IMG/VR virus record: IMGVR_UViG_3300023109_000084
Location: 1 to 30,531 of that record
DNA length: 30,531 nucleotides
Origin: a virus
Strand: one strand, 5' to 3'
The position numbers and the translations under genes were made by a program. Under the pieces are notes generated by a model, which was not told the DNA's origin, did not search any database, and was given only the letters and a program-made list of their open reading frames with translations. The first letter of the stretch is position 1, and each line of letters begins with the position of its first letter. Below are positions 9,243 through 16,909 of this stretch, piece by piece.

Positions 9243-9261
9243 CTCCGATTTTCTATTACAT

Positions 9262-9301
9262 AGTATAGTCCAAAAGACCTCCCATGTCAAGAACTTTTTT
9301 T
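9262..9301 (-). promoter_or_regulatory. Promoter P1 (tail chaperone, tape measure and tail tip)
   Basis: On the minus strand: A-tract (comp. 9301-9295), -35 TTGACA (9290-9285), 17-bp spacer, -10 TATACT (9267-9262). It shares its whole architecture with five other promoters of the leftward block. The start site should lie near 9255, giving a leader of about 70 nt before the G-like gene. Confidence 0.88.
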
Positions 9302-9313
9302 ACGTTGTTCCTA

Positions 9314-10507
9314 CTATGCTACAGCCAGGCCTTTGTACTGTATAGTAGCTTCATCTGCAGAAGTAATATCTGTAGGTAGAGCACTAAAGGTAGTCTCAAT
9401 AGAAATAACATCATCAATACTATGCGAGGGAATCTCTAAGTGACAGGCCGGAAGGTTTATCGACAAGTGAGGGCCTGCTGTAGTACTTGCAGGAGTACCA
9501 CCAATATGGAATGTTAAGTCAAAATCATTCGTAGTAGTAGTAGTAGAAGTAACCAGATCTTCAAATAAGTCTGAACTTCCTGCTGATGAGTTAGACAAGT
9601 AACAAGTAAAGCTACCTCCAATAGTACGAGTACCTGTTACATGCCCGATAGGACTATTTACTTCACCAATCGTGTCTGGAGTTAGATAAGTAATATTATT
9701 TTCAAAACTAACACTACCACCTGTCAGAGTCAGAGTATACGAAGTTACAATGTTTTCCGCTGCAGTTGCTCCTACTACTAGAGTAGTTAATCTGTTACGA
9801 ATAAAGTTATTAGTGGCAGATAATCCTTCCTTAATAGTTACTGTAGGCTGTGAACCTTCATCCGTAATACTTGAAGCAAAACCTGACCAGTTAATAGTAG
9901 CAATACCATCAATATCAAAGTCTACTGTTGCGGAGTTAACTACTGCTTTAGCAAGTTTATATACTTGGTGCGTGCCTGCATCATAAGCTCCTGAGCCCAT
10001 AATAAAGTAAAGTTCAAGTTCTTTAACTGTGGACTTGTTAGATCCTAAAAAGTCGACTGTTAAACGTGGCTCCGTATTAGCATCCCAAGGCACAGAAGTT
10101 GTATTATTAGTAACATTATCAGCCCAAGAAGAATTAGAAGAGGCTGTTCCTTCTGTAAAGTCTGCTGTTCCTACTAGTGCTGCCCAGAGAACTTCTTCTA
10201 CTGCATGCACTTGTGCACTTGTACCGTCCCATCCAAGACCCGTAGGACTAGTTACAGCATCCACCGTAGATAGAAAAGGTCTTACATAAGTTGAAAAAGA
10301 CCATTCTGCAGGTGCCATAGAATCGTTAAACATCTTACGACCTCTTCGGCTAACTCCTGCTGATGACTCCATTTCGTTCAGAGTTACCTCTGATGCGTTT
10401 GTTGCTTGAGAGAACGAGAATCCGTCTAGTACTGGAATCTCAAAAAAGGTTGAGTCGCATTTCACAACCAGTTTTGTGTCTCTGCTAAAAAATAAATCAT
10501 TTGCCAT
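9314..10507 (-). CDS. Major tail tube protein
   Basis: 397 aa, Ser/Thr-rich, beta-type composition. The N-terminal marker FEIPVLDGFSFSQATNASEVTLNEM is typical of phage tail tube subunits of this class, followed by SRRGRKMFNDSMAPAEWSFSTYVRP, also common in them. It lies between the tail-terminator gene and the frameshifted chaperones, exactly where a lambda V counterpart belongs. At 397 aa it is longer than lambda V (246 aa), so it may carry an extra surface domain, but I see no clear boundary. A ribosome site (TAGGAGATTAACT) precedes the ATG. Confidence 0.88.
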   Translation of the reverse strand: MANDLFFSRDTKLVVKCDSTFFEIPVLDGFSFSQATNASEVTLNEMESSAGVSRRGRKMFNDSMAPAEWSFSTYVRPFLSTVDAVTSPTGLGWDGTSAQVHAVEEVLWAALVGTADFTEGTASSNSSWADNVTNNTTSVPWDANTEPRLTVDFLGSNKSTVKELELYFIMGSGAYDAGTHQVYKLAKAVVNSATVDFDIDGIATINWSGFASSITDEGSQPTVTIKEGLSATNNFIRNRLTTLVVGATAAENIVTSYTLTLTGGSVSFENNITYLTPDTIGEVNSPIGHVTGTRTIGGSFTCYLSNSSAGSSDLFEDLVTSTTTTTNDFDLTFHIGGTPASTTAGPHLSINLPACHLEIPSHSIDDVISIETTFSALPTDITSADEATIQYKGLAVA

Positions 10508-10570
10508 AGTTAATCTCCTATGTTATCCTGAAAAGACGTGGACGTGAACTTTTGTTCGTGCCAGTATTTT

Positions 10571-11026
10571 CTAATATCGAACCTCTAAGACTATTTCTCC
10601 TACGCCTAGAGGCTCAAGTACACCTTCGTCGGTATCAATACTAACGACAGTGATTTGTTGTGTATATTGATCAACATTGTTGCGATCTTTATACCTAATT
10701 CTTGAATTTTCTTCTATTACGGTCTCTACATCTTCTAATAGAGCATCCAGTGCCGCTACTGAATCTTCTTCTTTCACATAACACCGAATTGTTAAAGATA
10801 AAAATCTATCCTTATACCCTCCAGCTTGATACTCTCTAGTCTCTGACCCCGCATTTAAATGTAGGGCAGGAAACTCTTCTACTTCATCCCAAAACTTCAG
10901 GCGAGGAGATACGTTTTGGTCTAAGTTACTTAAGTAGTGCCCCGTACCATCAATATCTTTTAAGGCATCAACAAGAGCTTCTACTATGCCAAGACGTCGG
11001 GTTGTGTACTGTCTACTTTGTTCCAT
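10571..11026 (-). CDS. Tail terminator protein, lambda U-like
   Basis: 151 aa. The N-terminus RRLGIVEALVDALKDIDG resembles the first helix of tail-terminator proteins, and the segment KFWDEVEEFPALHLNAGSE has the 'w.ev..fPal.v..g.e' pattern common in the family. Length is as expected (131 aa in lambda). These proteins cap the tail tube after polymerisation and join it to the head. The start overlaps the neck gene stop as TAATG with AGGAGAG just upstream. Function is inferred from pattern plus its position before the tail tube gene. Confidence 0.78.
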   Translation of the reverse strand: MEQSRQYTTRRLGIVEALVDALKDIDGTGHYLSNLDQNVSPRLKFWDEVEEFPALHLNAGSETREYQAGGYKDRFLSLTIRCYVKEEDSVAALDALLEDVETVIEENSRIRYKDRNNVDQYTQQITVVSIDTDEGVLEPLGVGEIVLEVRY

Positions 11027-12321
11027 TAAACTCTCCTGGTATAGAATCTTCCAATTGCGAACTGTACTGCAAGCTCTCGAATAGATCTATCAATTACTTG
11101 TCGGGGGTCTCGTTGACCATTTGCCCAAGGTGCTGCACCTCCCCCATCTTCAAACACCTGATAAGGATCTCTTTGATATGTATAGCCAATACTTGGAAAT
11201 CCTTTTGCTGTTTGAACTATATCTGTTATTTCAACACTATTTGCAAACCTACCTGTTCTATTTTCTAAGCCAGGCTCTTGCATATTTTTTCTTACTGTTG
11301 AAGGTAACTCTTTATTTATTAAGCCTATTAAATGTAAAGGTCTTAAAGCAGGTTCTTTTCTTTTCTTCTTTATCCGCGTTTTCGGAGTTTTTAATACTTT
11401 ACGACGAACCTTTGAAGATTTATTACTTTTTGATTCATGATTTTTACTTGTACTAGTTCTTTTTGGCTTTTTTCTTTTTTTAGAAGGATCTAATTGCTCT
11501 ACAAGCTGCTTTTCGATATCTTGCACTATTGTAGGAGAGCCTTTTAAATTAAGTATATCTATCTCTCCTAAAGACTCGGTGAATGCTTTAGTGTTTCCTC
11601 TTATAATCTCTGCGTAAACTCCTCCAACCCAAGAAGACAGTCTACCTTTAAATTGATTTAATTTTCTATACTCTGCCTCTAAGTGTATAGTGCCTGAAAG
11701 ACCTTTCATAATATCTGCGTCTTTTTTCCAATCCATCGATACGTCAGGTCCTTCCGCCGCTGTATTAGCTAAATATTCTATTAGATCTATTTTATTTTCT
11801 TTTTCAGTACCATTTATAGAATCCATTGCGTCTATCTTCTGTACAACAAGAAATAAAGCTAATAGTTCTTTTCGTCTTGGGTCTTCCTTGGACATTTTTT
11901 GAAGTACGAGAGAAATATTACCTCTTAAAATACTTATATCTTTATGTCCTAAATCATAACCTTCTTTCAGCTCTGGTATCAGCTTATTTCGTAGTCGATT
12001 TATTTGCCTAAAATTTTGGTTTTTTTCTTTTACTTGTTTTCCTGTCTTGAGGGCAAATTTTCTTCCTTCATGTTCAAACATCTTACTGCCGCTGGACTCT
12101 AGCTCTTCTTCTGTCATGCTCATTACTGCTTTATCATAAGAGTCTACTAAACGGTTATATCTTTCTTCATATGCTTTATCTAATAAAAGGATTTGCTTTA
12201 CATCTGGATTTTTATCAACAAGTCTTCGTACATATTTCATGCGCACACTCTGTCCATCAACTTGCTGCTGTACTACTTTGTCTAAATTTGTACGTGCTTT
12301 TGACAGATTAATCTTAGCCAT
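11026..12321 (-). CDS. Neck/tail-completion protein with large N-terminal extension
   Basis: 431 aa. Three parts are visible: a long helical, charged region (1 to about 280), a very basic linker (about 280-330, KKRKKPKRTSTS and KTRIKKKRKEP), and a C-terminal domain of about 100 residues (NRTGRFANSVEITDI, GYTYQRDPYQVFE, PRQVIDRSIRELAVQFAIGRF). The last looks like an HK97 gp10/lambda Z-type neck component. Position between connector and tail terminator fits. The N-terminal 280 residues are unfamiliar to me. It is coupled to both neighbours by TAATG overlaps. Confidence 0.65.
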   Translation of the reverse strand: MAKINLSKARTNLDKVVQQQVDGQSVRMKYVRRLVDKNPDVKQILLLDKAYEERYNRLVDSYDKAVMSMTEEELESSGSKMFEHEGRKFALKTGKQVKEKNQNFRQINRLRNKLIPELKEGYDLGHKDISILRGNISLVLQKMSKEDPRRKELLALFLVVQKIDAMDSINGTEKENKIDLIEYLANTAAEGPDVSMDWKKDADIMKGLSGTIHLEAEYRKLNQFKGRLSSWVGGVYAEIIRGNTKAFTESLGEIDILNLKGSPTIVQDIEKQLVEQLDPSKKRKKPKRTSTSKNHESKSNKSSKVRRKVLKTPKTRIKKKRKEPALRPLHLIGLINKELPSTVRKNMQEPGLENRTGRFANSVEITDIVQTAKGFPSIGYTYQRDPYQVFEDGGGAAPWANGQRDPRQVIDRSIRELAVQFAIGRFYTRRV

Positions 12322-12908
12322 TAATAGTTTTTATACATATCCAGAACCCTTTTAATATGGTCTGGGAAGCCTACATTATCGTTTTGACTAGAAGTACTAT
12401 TATTAGCGGTACTTGAGCCTTGCATAGTTTGACGAGCCTTATGCTCATCCTTATGGTAGTAAGTAACTAAGTCAATTACTGCTAGCTGTAAGTCTGCAGG
12501 ACAGGAAGTGTATCCTGCCGTATATATCACTTCTACAGCACCTGGTCCCATAGGATAGGGAGTGTATCCATTTGAGCCATTAGATCTAAATACACTATCA
12601 GTTGCAAGATCTACATAGTAGTCTACATTTGCAACTAATGTTTTATATGTGGATGCTATGCCGCTGCGCTCTTTCACAGAGACTACGGTGAGTAGAGGGC
12701 TTTCTGACATTTGTATAGATGTAACGCTATAGTGGTTATTAAAATACTCTGTTTTATTTGTAGAGGTGTAGTCTACAAATGAGTTGTTACAATAAGTTTT
12801 TACTAATTGACTCACTGATGTTATAATAGTATTGAGACGAGAATCATCCTTCGTACTTTCGATCTTTCCCGAAGTCTTGTATTCGTCTAAAGTTATTAAA
12901 TTTGCCAT
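12321..12908 (-). CDS. Head-tail connector (HK97 gp6-like)
   Basis: 195 aa. The N-terminus (ITLDEYKTS..., DDSRLNTIITSVSQLVKTYC) and the C-terminal block (CPADLQLAVIDLVTYYHKDEHKA) are the two hallmark helices of the gp6-like head-tail connector family ('l..aie.as..ie.yc' and 'P.dl..A...l....y'). It docks under the portal to close the packaged head. It lies just downstream of the terminator that follows the capsid gene, with no promoter of its own visible, so it should depend on readthrough. The ribosome site is weak. Confidence 0.82.
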   Translation of the reverse strand: MANLITLDEYKTSGKIESTKDDSRLNTIITSVSQLVKTYCNNSFVDYTSTNKTEYFNNHYSVTSIQMSESPLLTVVSVKERSGIASTYKTLVANVDYYVDLATDSVFRSNGSNGYTPYPMGPGAVEVIYTAGYTSCPADLQLAVIDLVTYYHKDEHKARQTMQGSSTANNSTSSQNDNVGFPDHIKRVLDMYKNY

Positions 12909-12929
12909 AAGGTCATAAGTCCATTAGTA

Positions 12930-12957
12930 AAAACTCGGGGGCGAACCCCCAAGTTTT
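12930..12957 (-). terminator. Strong intrinsic terminator after the capsid gene
   Basis: On the minus strand a stem CTTGGGGG / CCCCCGAG (one mismatched position) closes a TTCG tetraloop and is followed by TTTTT, with A residues on the other side. It is near-symmetric, so it may work both ways. It would end most transcripts after the major capsid gene and lower expression of the connector and neck genes downstream. Confidence 0.88.
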
Positions 12958-12972
12958 ATTACTCTTCTACAA

Positions 12973-14343
12973 TTAAGATGCAGCGTATTCAATACGAACT
13001 GAAGGAAGATCAGCTCCGCCACCAGCATAAAGCTCGGTGAATCCAAGTGATTGAGCAGCTACAATAGCAGTACGCTGATTTGCAGTCTCATATTCACTTT
13101 CAATACCAACACCTTTCAAACGTGGCACAACGTAGTTGTGAACGTTAACAGCGATAGCAGCAGTCTTGTTAGCAGCACGTGCAAAGTGATCAGAGATAAC
13201 AACAGGAGAACCGTAAACAGATCCCATAGTACCAGTTACCTTAGCAGCAATATCAGAACCAACTTCACTGATATCAGAGAAAGCAGGATCATTTACTAGG
13301 TTGTAGTACTCTTCCATGTTGACGATGTAAGCAACATCAGCAGGATTAATACCATACTTACCCATTTCACCACGTGCAGACATAAGCATAGCAGCAGTAA
13401 GGTTCGCAGAACCGTTAACAGCTAAGTCAGTTACAGAAGCAGAATCTGCGGCTAAGAAAGAACCAGATCCGTCAGTACCGGCTCCACCACAAAGACCTAC
13501 GATTGAAGCATTACCAATAGTGAAAGCGCCATCAATTGCACGAGCGTGAGCACGAGCTAGAGCAGACAAGATCATTGGCAAGATAGTTACAACAACTTGC
13601 TCGTCAGTATCAGCACCGATATAAGTACCAGAGATAAGACGCTTAGCAAGTGCAGTTACTTCACGCAATTCAAACTCGTTAGCAGCTACTTGGGTACGGT
13701 TTTCTAAGATACCATTAGCGCCGATGCCGCCTGGAGAGAATGTTGCAAGGTTAGTGTCATCCATCAAAGGAAGTACAGTTGCGCCAGAGTTAACTTGCAT
13801 TTCTTTAAACAACTGAGCAACACGTTGGCTAAGACGAACTTCTTCTTCGAAAGTAGTTGAAACGATAGTATCTAAAGTAGCTGCGTTAGTGTCAAACTGA
13901 ACGCCTGCTTTTTGAGCTAGGTCTTGAGCATAGTTAGTATCCCAGCCTTTGCCAGTGATTTTACCAAGTACAGAAGCATGGAGGAATTCCTTGCCAAACT
14001 TAGTTAGATCGCCGCCACGGTTTTGGAAGCTTTTCTTGCTGTTTTGCATAGCTTCGATTTCGACAGATTTCTCGTCAAGGTCTGCTTTATGCTGTGCTAG
14101 AATAGCAGCAATGTCTGCGTCTTTAGCAGCCATTTTTGACTCCATATCAGCCATAAGAGCTTCAACTCCAGACTGAATACCAGTCTTAACTTTGATGTCC
14201 TGTGCTTCTACGAAAGATGCTTGCTTCTCAGCTTCAGCTTTATCAGCTGCTTTTTGCTCGGCTTGCTTCATTGCGATTTTAGCAGCTGTATCTTCAGCTA
14301 CCTTCTTTGCAAAAGCTTCCAAGTCGATGTTTTGATTGTCCAT
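12973..14343 (-). CDS. Major capsid protein, internal-start product
   Basis: 456 aa if translation begins at ATG 14343, which has a strong ribosome site (CAGGAGATCAAA just upstream), stronger than that of the long form. The first 140 residues are helical and charged (DLEAFAKKVAEDTAAK, repeated K/A/E), like the HK97 delta/scaffold domain that the protease removes. The remaining part, from about QNRGGDLTKFGKEF, is an HK97-fold shell protein (EVREVTALAKRL-like segment, AHARAIDGAFTIGN, SPVVISDHF). Both this and the full-length fusion are plausible; the shell needs many more capsid subunits than protease, which favours use of this start. Confidence 0.75.
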   Translation of the reverse strand: MDNQNIDLEAFAKKVAEDTAAKIAMKQAEQKAADKAEAEKQASFVEAQDIKVKTGIQSGVEALMADMESKMAAKDADIAAILAQHKADLDEKSVEIEAMQNSKKSFQNRGGDLTKFGKEFLHASVLGKITGKGWDTNYAQDLAQKAGVQFDTNAATLDTIVSTTFEEEVRLSQRVAQLFKEMQVNSGATVLPLMDDTNLATFSPGGIGANGILENRTQVAANEFELREVTALAKRLISGTYIGADTDEQVVVTILPMILSALARAHARAIDGAFTIGNASIVGLCGGAGTDGSGSFLAADSASVTDLAVNGSANLTAAMLMSARGEMGKYGINPADVAYIVNMEEYYNLVNDPAFSDISEVGSDIAAKVTGTMGSVYGSPVVISDHFARAANKTAAIAVNVHNYVVPRLKGVGIESEYETANQRTAIVAAQSLGFTELYAGGGADLPSVRIEYAAS

Positions 14344-14964
14344 TTTGATCTCCTGATCTGCGGAACTTATTTCCGCGCTTTTAGGTGTGTTGTCACTAGC
14401 TATATTTGAAGAAGTGTCTTCGTCCGTAGCCAGAGACTGACCTGCTAGATCTACACGATTAGTGAAAGTTTTTTTGAATTCTTCGTACTCTTCAGTAGAG
14501 TCGAAAGACTTCGCGAGCGAAAAAGTAGCTGCCTGATTGCATGGCACCGAAACAACCGATACCTCAAATAACTCAGCGTCCTTAATCATTAATCCGTCGG
14601 TTTCCTTAATATAATCAGCATCCTTGACTCTGAAACCAACAGAAAAGGCTCCAAGAACACCGTCTTTAACAAGCTCAGATACATTGCCGGGGGCATTTTT
14701 ACTGATCTTACATTCTAACTCTAGGCCATTAGGTCCTGCTTTCATACCTGTGGCTCTACCAATTGGTCTATCATAGTCATGATTGAATAGAATAATTGGA
14801 TTTTTTTCAAAATTCTGTAACCCACCTTTCTGCCAAGCTTCTGCTGAAATAGTATCACCCGCGCGATCGAAGTCAGCTGTACTTGCCATTCCACGAATCA
14901 TGACACTTCCATCATCCCCTTCATGTGCTTTAAAAGTAGATGTAAGATTAAAGATTTTATTCAT
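12973..14964 (-). CDS. Prohead protease - major capsid protein fusion
   Basis: 663 aa from ATG 14964 (GAGGG ribosome site; overlaps the preceding gene by 8 bases). Residues 1-150 form an HK97-type S78/U35 prohead protease with His62 (FNHDYDRPIG), Ser108 (GAFSVGFRV) and acidic candidates Glu131/Glu134 (AELFEVSVVSVP). Residues 150-207 are an acidic linker. From Met208 follow the scaffold-like coiled coil and HK97 capsid domain. There is no stop between protease and capsid. A longer reading from 15102 adds 46 Arg/Leu/Gln-rich residues that are shadow of the upstream gene. Fusions of this kind are known in other phages. Confidence 0.9.
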   Translation of the reverse strand: MNKIFNLTSTFKAHEGDDGSVMIRGMASTADFDRAGDTISAEAWQKGGLQNFEKNPIILFNHDYDRPIGRATGMKAGPNGLELECKISKNAPGNVSELVKDGVLGAFSVGFRVKDADYIKETDGLMIKDAELFEVSVVSVPCNQAATFSLAKSFDSTEEYEEFKKTFTNRVDLAGQSLATDEDTSSNIASDNTPKSAEISSADQEIKMDNQNIDLEAFAKKVAEDTAAKIAMKQAEQKAADKAEAEKQASFVEAQDIKVKTGIQSGVEALMADMESKMAAKDADIAAILAQHKADLDEKSVEIEAMQNSKKSFQNRGGDLTKFGKEFLHASVLGKITGKGWDTNYAQDLAQKAGVQFDTNAATLDTIVSTTFEEEVRLSQRVAQLFKEMQVNSGATVLPLMDDTNLATFSPGGIGANGILENRTQVAANEFELREVTALAKRLISGTYIGADTDEQVVVTILPMILSALARAHARAIDGAFTIGNASIVGLCGGAGTDGSGSFLAADSASVTDLAVNGSANLTAAMLMSARGEMGKYGINPADVAYIVNMEEYYNLVNDPAFSDISEVGSDIAAKVTGTMGSVYGSPVVISDHFARAANKTAAIAVNVHNYVVPRLKGVGIESEYETANQRTAIVAAQSLGFTELYAGGGADLPSVRIEYAAS

Positions 14965-15298
14965 TATCTTTACCCTCTTTAACTGCAACTTTAGGTGCAG
15001 GCTTGACCGCTGCCTTAGGTGCAGGCTTTGGTGCTTCAACCGTAGGCTTTGCAGCTTCTGGCTTCTTAATAGGCGCAACCTTAGTATATTGCTCAAGGTC
15101 ACTCCAAAATGCGCTTTGTTTAAGCATAGTCATTACACCGGGATATCCACCAAATATATACTTAATAGTAGCACCTGTAACAGGCTGGCGGTGGCCTAAA
15201 GCAATATACTCTACTTCGCTGTGTATTTTCTTTTCTTGTGCATAAAAAGCTGCTAACAGCTTGATTGCTTTAAATCTTTTTACTTTATTACTATTCAT
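14957..15298 (-). CDS. Small protein with Pro/Ala/Lys-rich tail, between portal and protease
   Basis: 113 aa from ATG 15298, chosen because it overlaps the portal stop (GATGAATAG) and removes a weak N-terminal extension. Residues 1-70 are globular and basic (VKRFKAIKLLAAFYAQEKKI, GHRQPVTGATIKYIFGGYPG). Residues 75-113 are low-complexity repeats of P, A, K and V (KPAPKAAVKPAPKVAVKEG). I do not recognise the family. The position suggests a capsid assembly or decoration role; a disordered basic tail may contact DNA or scaffold. That is inference only. Confidence 0.7.
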   Translation of the reverse strand: MNSNKVKRFKAIKLLAAFYAQEKKIHSEVEYIALGHRQPVTGATIKYIFGGYPGVMTMLKQSAFWSDLEQYTKVAPIKKPEAAKPTVEAPKPAPKAAVKPAPKVAVKEGKDNE

Positions 15299-16472
15299 CT
15301 TCAGTCTCCTCAACTGGTCTGCCACCCTCGTCGGGGTTAGCTGCGGAACCTGCTATGTTTGCAGGTACTCTAATTTCTTCTGTTCCATCTATCTTAGGAA
15401 ACCCTAAGCGATCTCTAGCTTCTGCAGCAGTAATAATTCCACCATTTACTAGTGAAGTATAATAAGCTGACGCATCTCGTAGTTCCGGTGCTAAAGCCGG
15501 AATATCTGTAATGTCTTCGATACACTCAAAACCATAAAATCTTGTCATTGCAAAATTTAATTTTCGAACGATAGGAAGTATAGTCTCCAAATAATAAAGT
15601 CGTAAATTTGGACGAAGGTTAGCATTGTTACCTGAGTCTAAAAGAATTGGAGGAATTCCAAGTGCCTTTAAAATAATCTTTTCGTTTTCTAAAATTGCAC
15701 TTTGAAAATCTAAATCTTTAAAACTTACGTTTGTAATAGAGTCTACTTCAATACCACCATCTAAGATGAGAGGTCGTCGACCACCTGCATCTGGTCTATA
15801 GCGTTGTTGCCAAGCTAAGATCATGCGGTCTTTAATTTTGTCAGAAAGGGTGTTAGGCGACTTGAGTACAAGTCCTGGAACTGCACCGTTCTTAAAGAAG
15901 TTATCCTGAAATTTACGCATAGATTGAATAAGATTCATAGTACGCGCTGCAGGACTTAAACGGGGAACACCACGGTAAATAGAGTGAAAAGAGTTCTCTT
16001 TAACATGAATAATCTCATCAACAGTATAGTCTATATCTAGCAAAGAGTAGTGAGAGATAAAGGTCTTTTCGTCTGCATGTACTGTTACTTTATCAGCAGG
16101 TAGATGGTACATATGAGCACCATCATAGTAAATAAAGATATTACCGTCAATAAGAAAGTCAGTAATTAAGTTTCTACGAAAAGAGTTAATATCTTGATAA
16201 GGGTTAGGCTCTCGATTAAGTAGAGTCTCTACTTTAGATCGTTTAATGCCTTTGATAACGCCTTTAGTATTTGTGTTAGGCTTAACAAGAGTAGGAATCT
16301 CAGCAACATCATCTACGATCATGTTTACACCGCGATTTACAATTTCCAGCTCTTCGTAAGCACGCTCATAGCTAAGAGTATTCTCTCGCGAGCTTTCCTT
16401 TATCGCAACGTCATGAAACTGCGCAGGATTTAGCTTTTCGGTTCTTCCTAGGATATTATTATACCAAGCCAT
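15291..16472 (-). CDS. Portal protein (HK97 family)
   Basis: 393 aa, the usual HK97-type portal length. Family features: N-terminal YERAYEELEIVNRGVNMIVDDVAEIPT, the central wing/stem segments (FQDNFFKNGAVPGLVL; LDFQSAILENEKIILKALGIPP) and the C-terminal clip region (NGGIITAAEARDRLGFPKIDG), all strongly typical. It forms the dodecameric DNA gate at one capsid vertex. The start overlaps the HNH gene by 14 bases; the 3' end is followed by the small Pro-rich gene and the protease-capsid fusion. Confidence 0.94.
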   Translation of the reverse strand: MAWYNNILGRTEKLNPAQFHDVAIKESSRENTLSYERAYEELEIVNRGVNMIVDDVAEIPTLVKPNTNTKGVIKGIKRSKVETLLNREPNPYQDINSFRRNLITDFLIDGNIFIYYDGAHMYHLPADKVTVHADEKTFISHYSLLDIDYTVDEIIHVKENSFHSIYRGVPRLSPAARTMNLIQSMRKFQDNFFKNGAVPGLVLKSPNTLSDKIKDRMILAWQQRYRPDAGGRRPLILDGGIEVDSITNVSFKDLDFQSAILENEKIILKALGIPPILLDSGNNANLRPNLRLYYLETILPIVRKLNFAMTRFYGFECIEDITDIPALAPELRDASAYYTSLVNGGIITAAEARDRLGFPKIDGTEEIRVPANIAGSAANPDEGGRPVEETEDE

Positions 16473-16824
16473 GTTTTTCTCTTTGAATCTGTACCCAACG
16501 CATTTGTTTTTTAGCAGTAACTAACGCAGGGTCTTTACCATAAATTGAGTGAAGCTTTAAATGGTGAGTATGACACAGTGTAGCCGTGTGGTCATATAGC
16601 TCAGCATAATGCTCTTCTATAAAATCATCCCGTAGTGCTTGTATATACTCAGGATCGTGTTTGTTTTTTGCTAACCACTGATTAAGTAAGGGGGTTAAAC
16701 TATAGTAGTGGTGAAAATCAAGCTGTTCAGTTTCACTACAAATCTCGCACGAGGAGCCTTTCTTATACCCAGACTTTGCCTTATCTCGTACATACTTTAC
16801 AACATCACGTTTTAGCTTAGGCAT
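16459..16824 (-). CDS. HNH endonuclease
   Basis: 121 aa. A zinc-binding CEIC pair (Cys26, Cys29), the catalytic LDFHHYYSL segment, and TLCHTHHLKLH near the end give the C..C/HH/C..H pattern of HNH nucleases. In HK97-type cos phages an HNH protein encoded beside the terminase is required with it for DNA cleavage during packaging. Its place directly between terminase large subunit and portal fits that role better than a homing role. It is the first gene after P2. ATG 16824 has only a weak ribosome site (AGGA about 11 bases upstream). Confidence 0.87.
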   Translation of the reverse strand: MPKLKRDVVKYVRDKAKSGYKKGSSCEICSETEQLDFHHYYSLTPLLNQWLAKNKHDPEYIQALRDDFIEEHYAELYDHTATLCHTHHLKLHSIYGKDPALVTAKKQMRWVQIQREKHGLV

Positions 16825-16857
16825 TTGCTTTTGGGTTCCTGATTTTTCATTAGAAGA

Positions 16858-16897
16858 ATTATAGCGGCTTTAGGGTCACTTGTCAATAACTATTTTT
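16858..16897 (-). promoter_or_regulatory. Promoter P2 (HNH, portal, capsid)
   Basis: A-rich upstream tract, TTGACA (16886-16881), 17-bp spacer, TATAAT (16863-16858): a full sigma70 consensus. An ATG lies seven bases after the -10 (16850), opening a 12-codon frame that ends inside the start of the HNH gene. Confidence 0.9.
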
Positions 16898-16909
16898 GAA
16901 CAGGTATCG

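Noticed and set aside
14965-15102. Long start (15102) for the protease-capsid gene giving 46 extra Arg/Leu/Gln-rich residues
   Set aside because: This is the shadow of the Pro/Ala/Lys-rich tail of the upstream gene in another frame; ATG 14964 has a proper ribosome site and starts a typical protease N-terminus.
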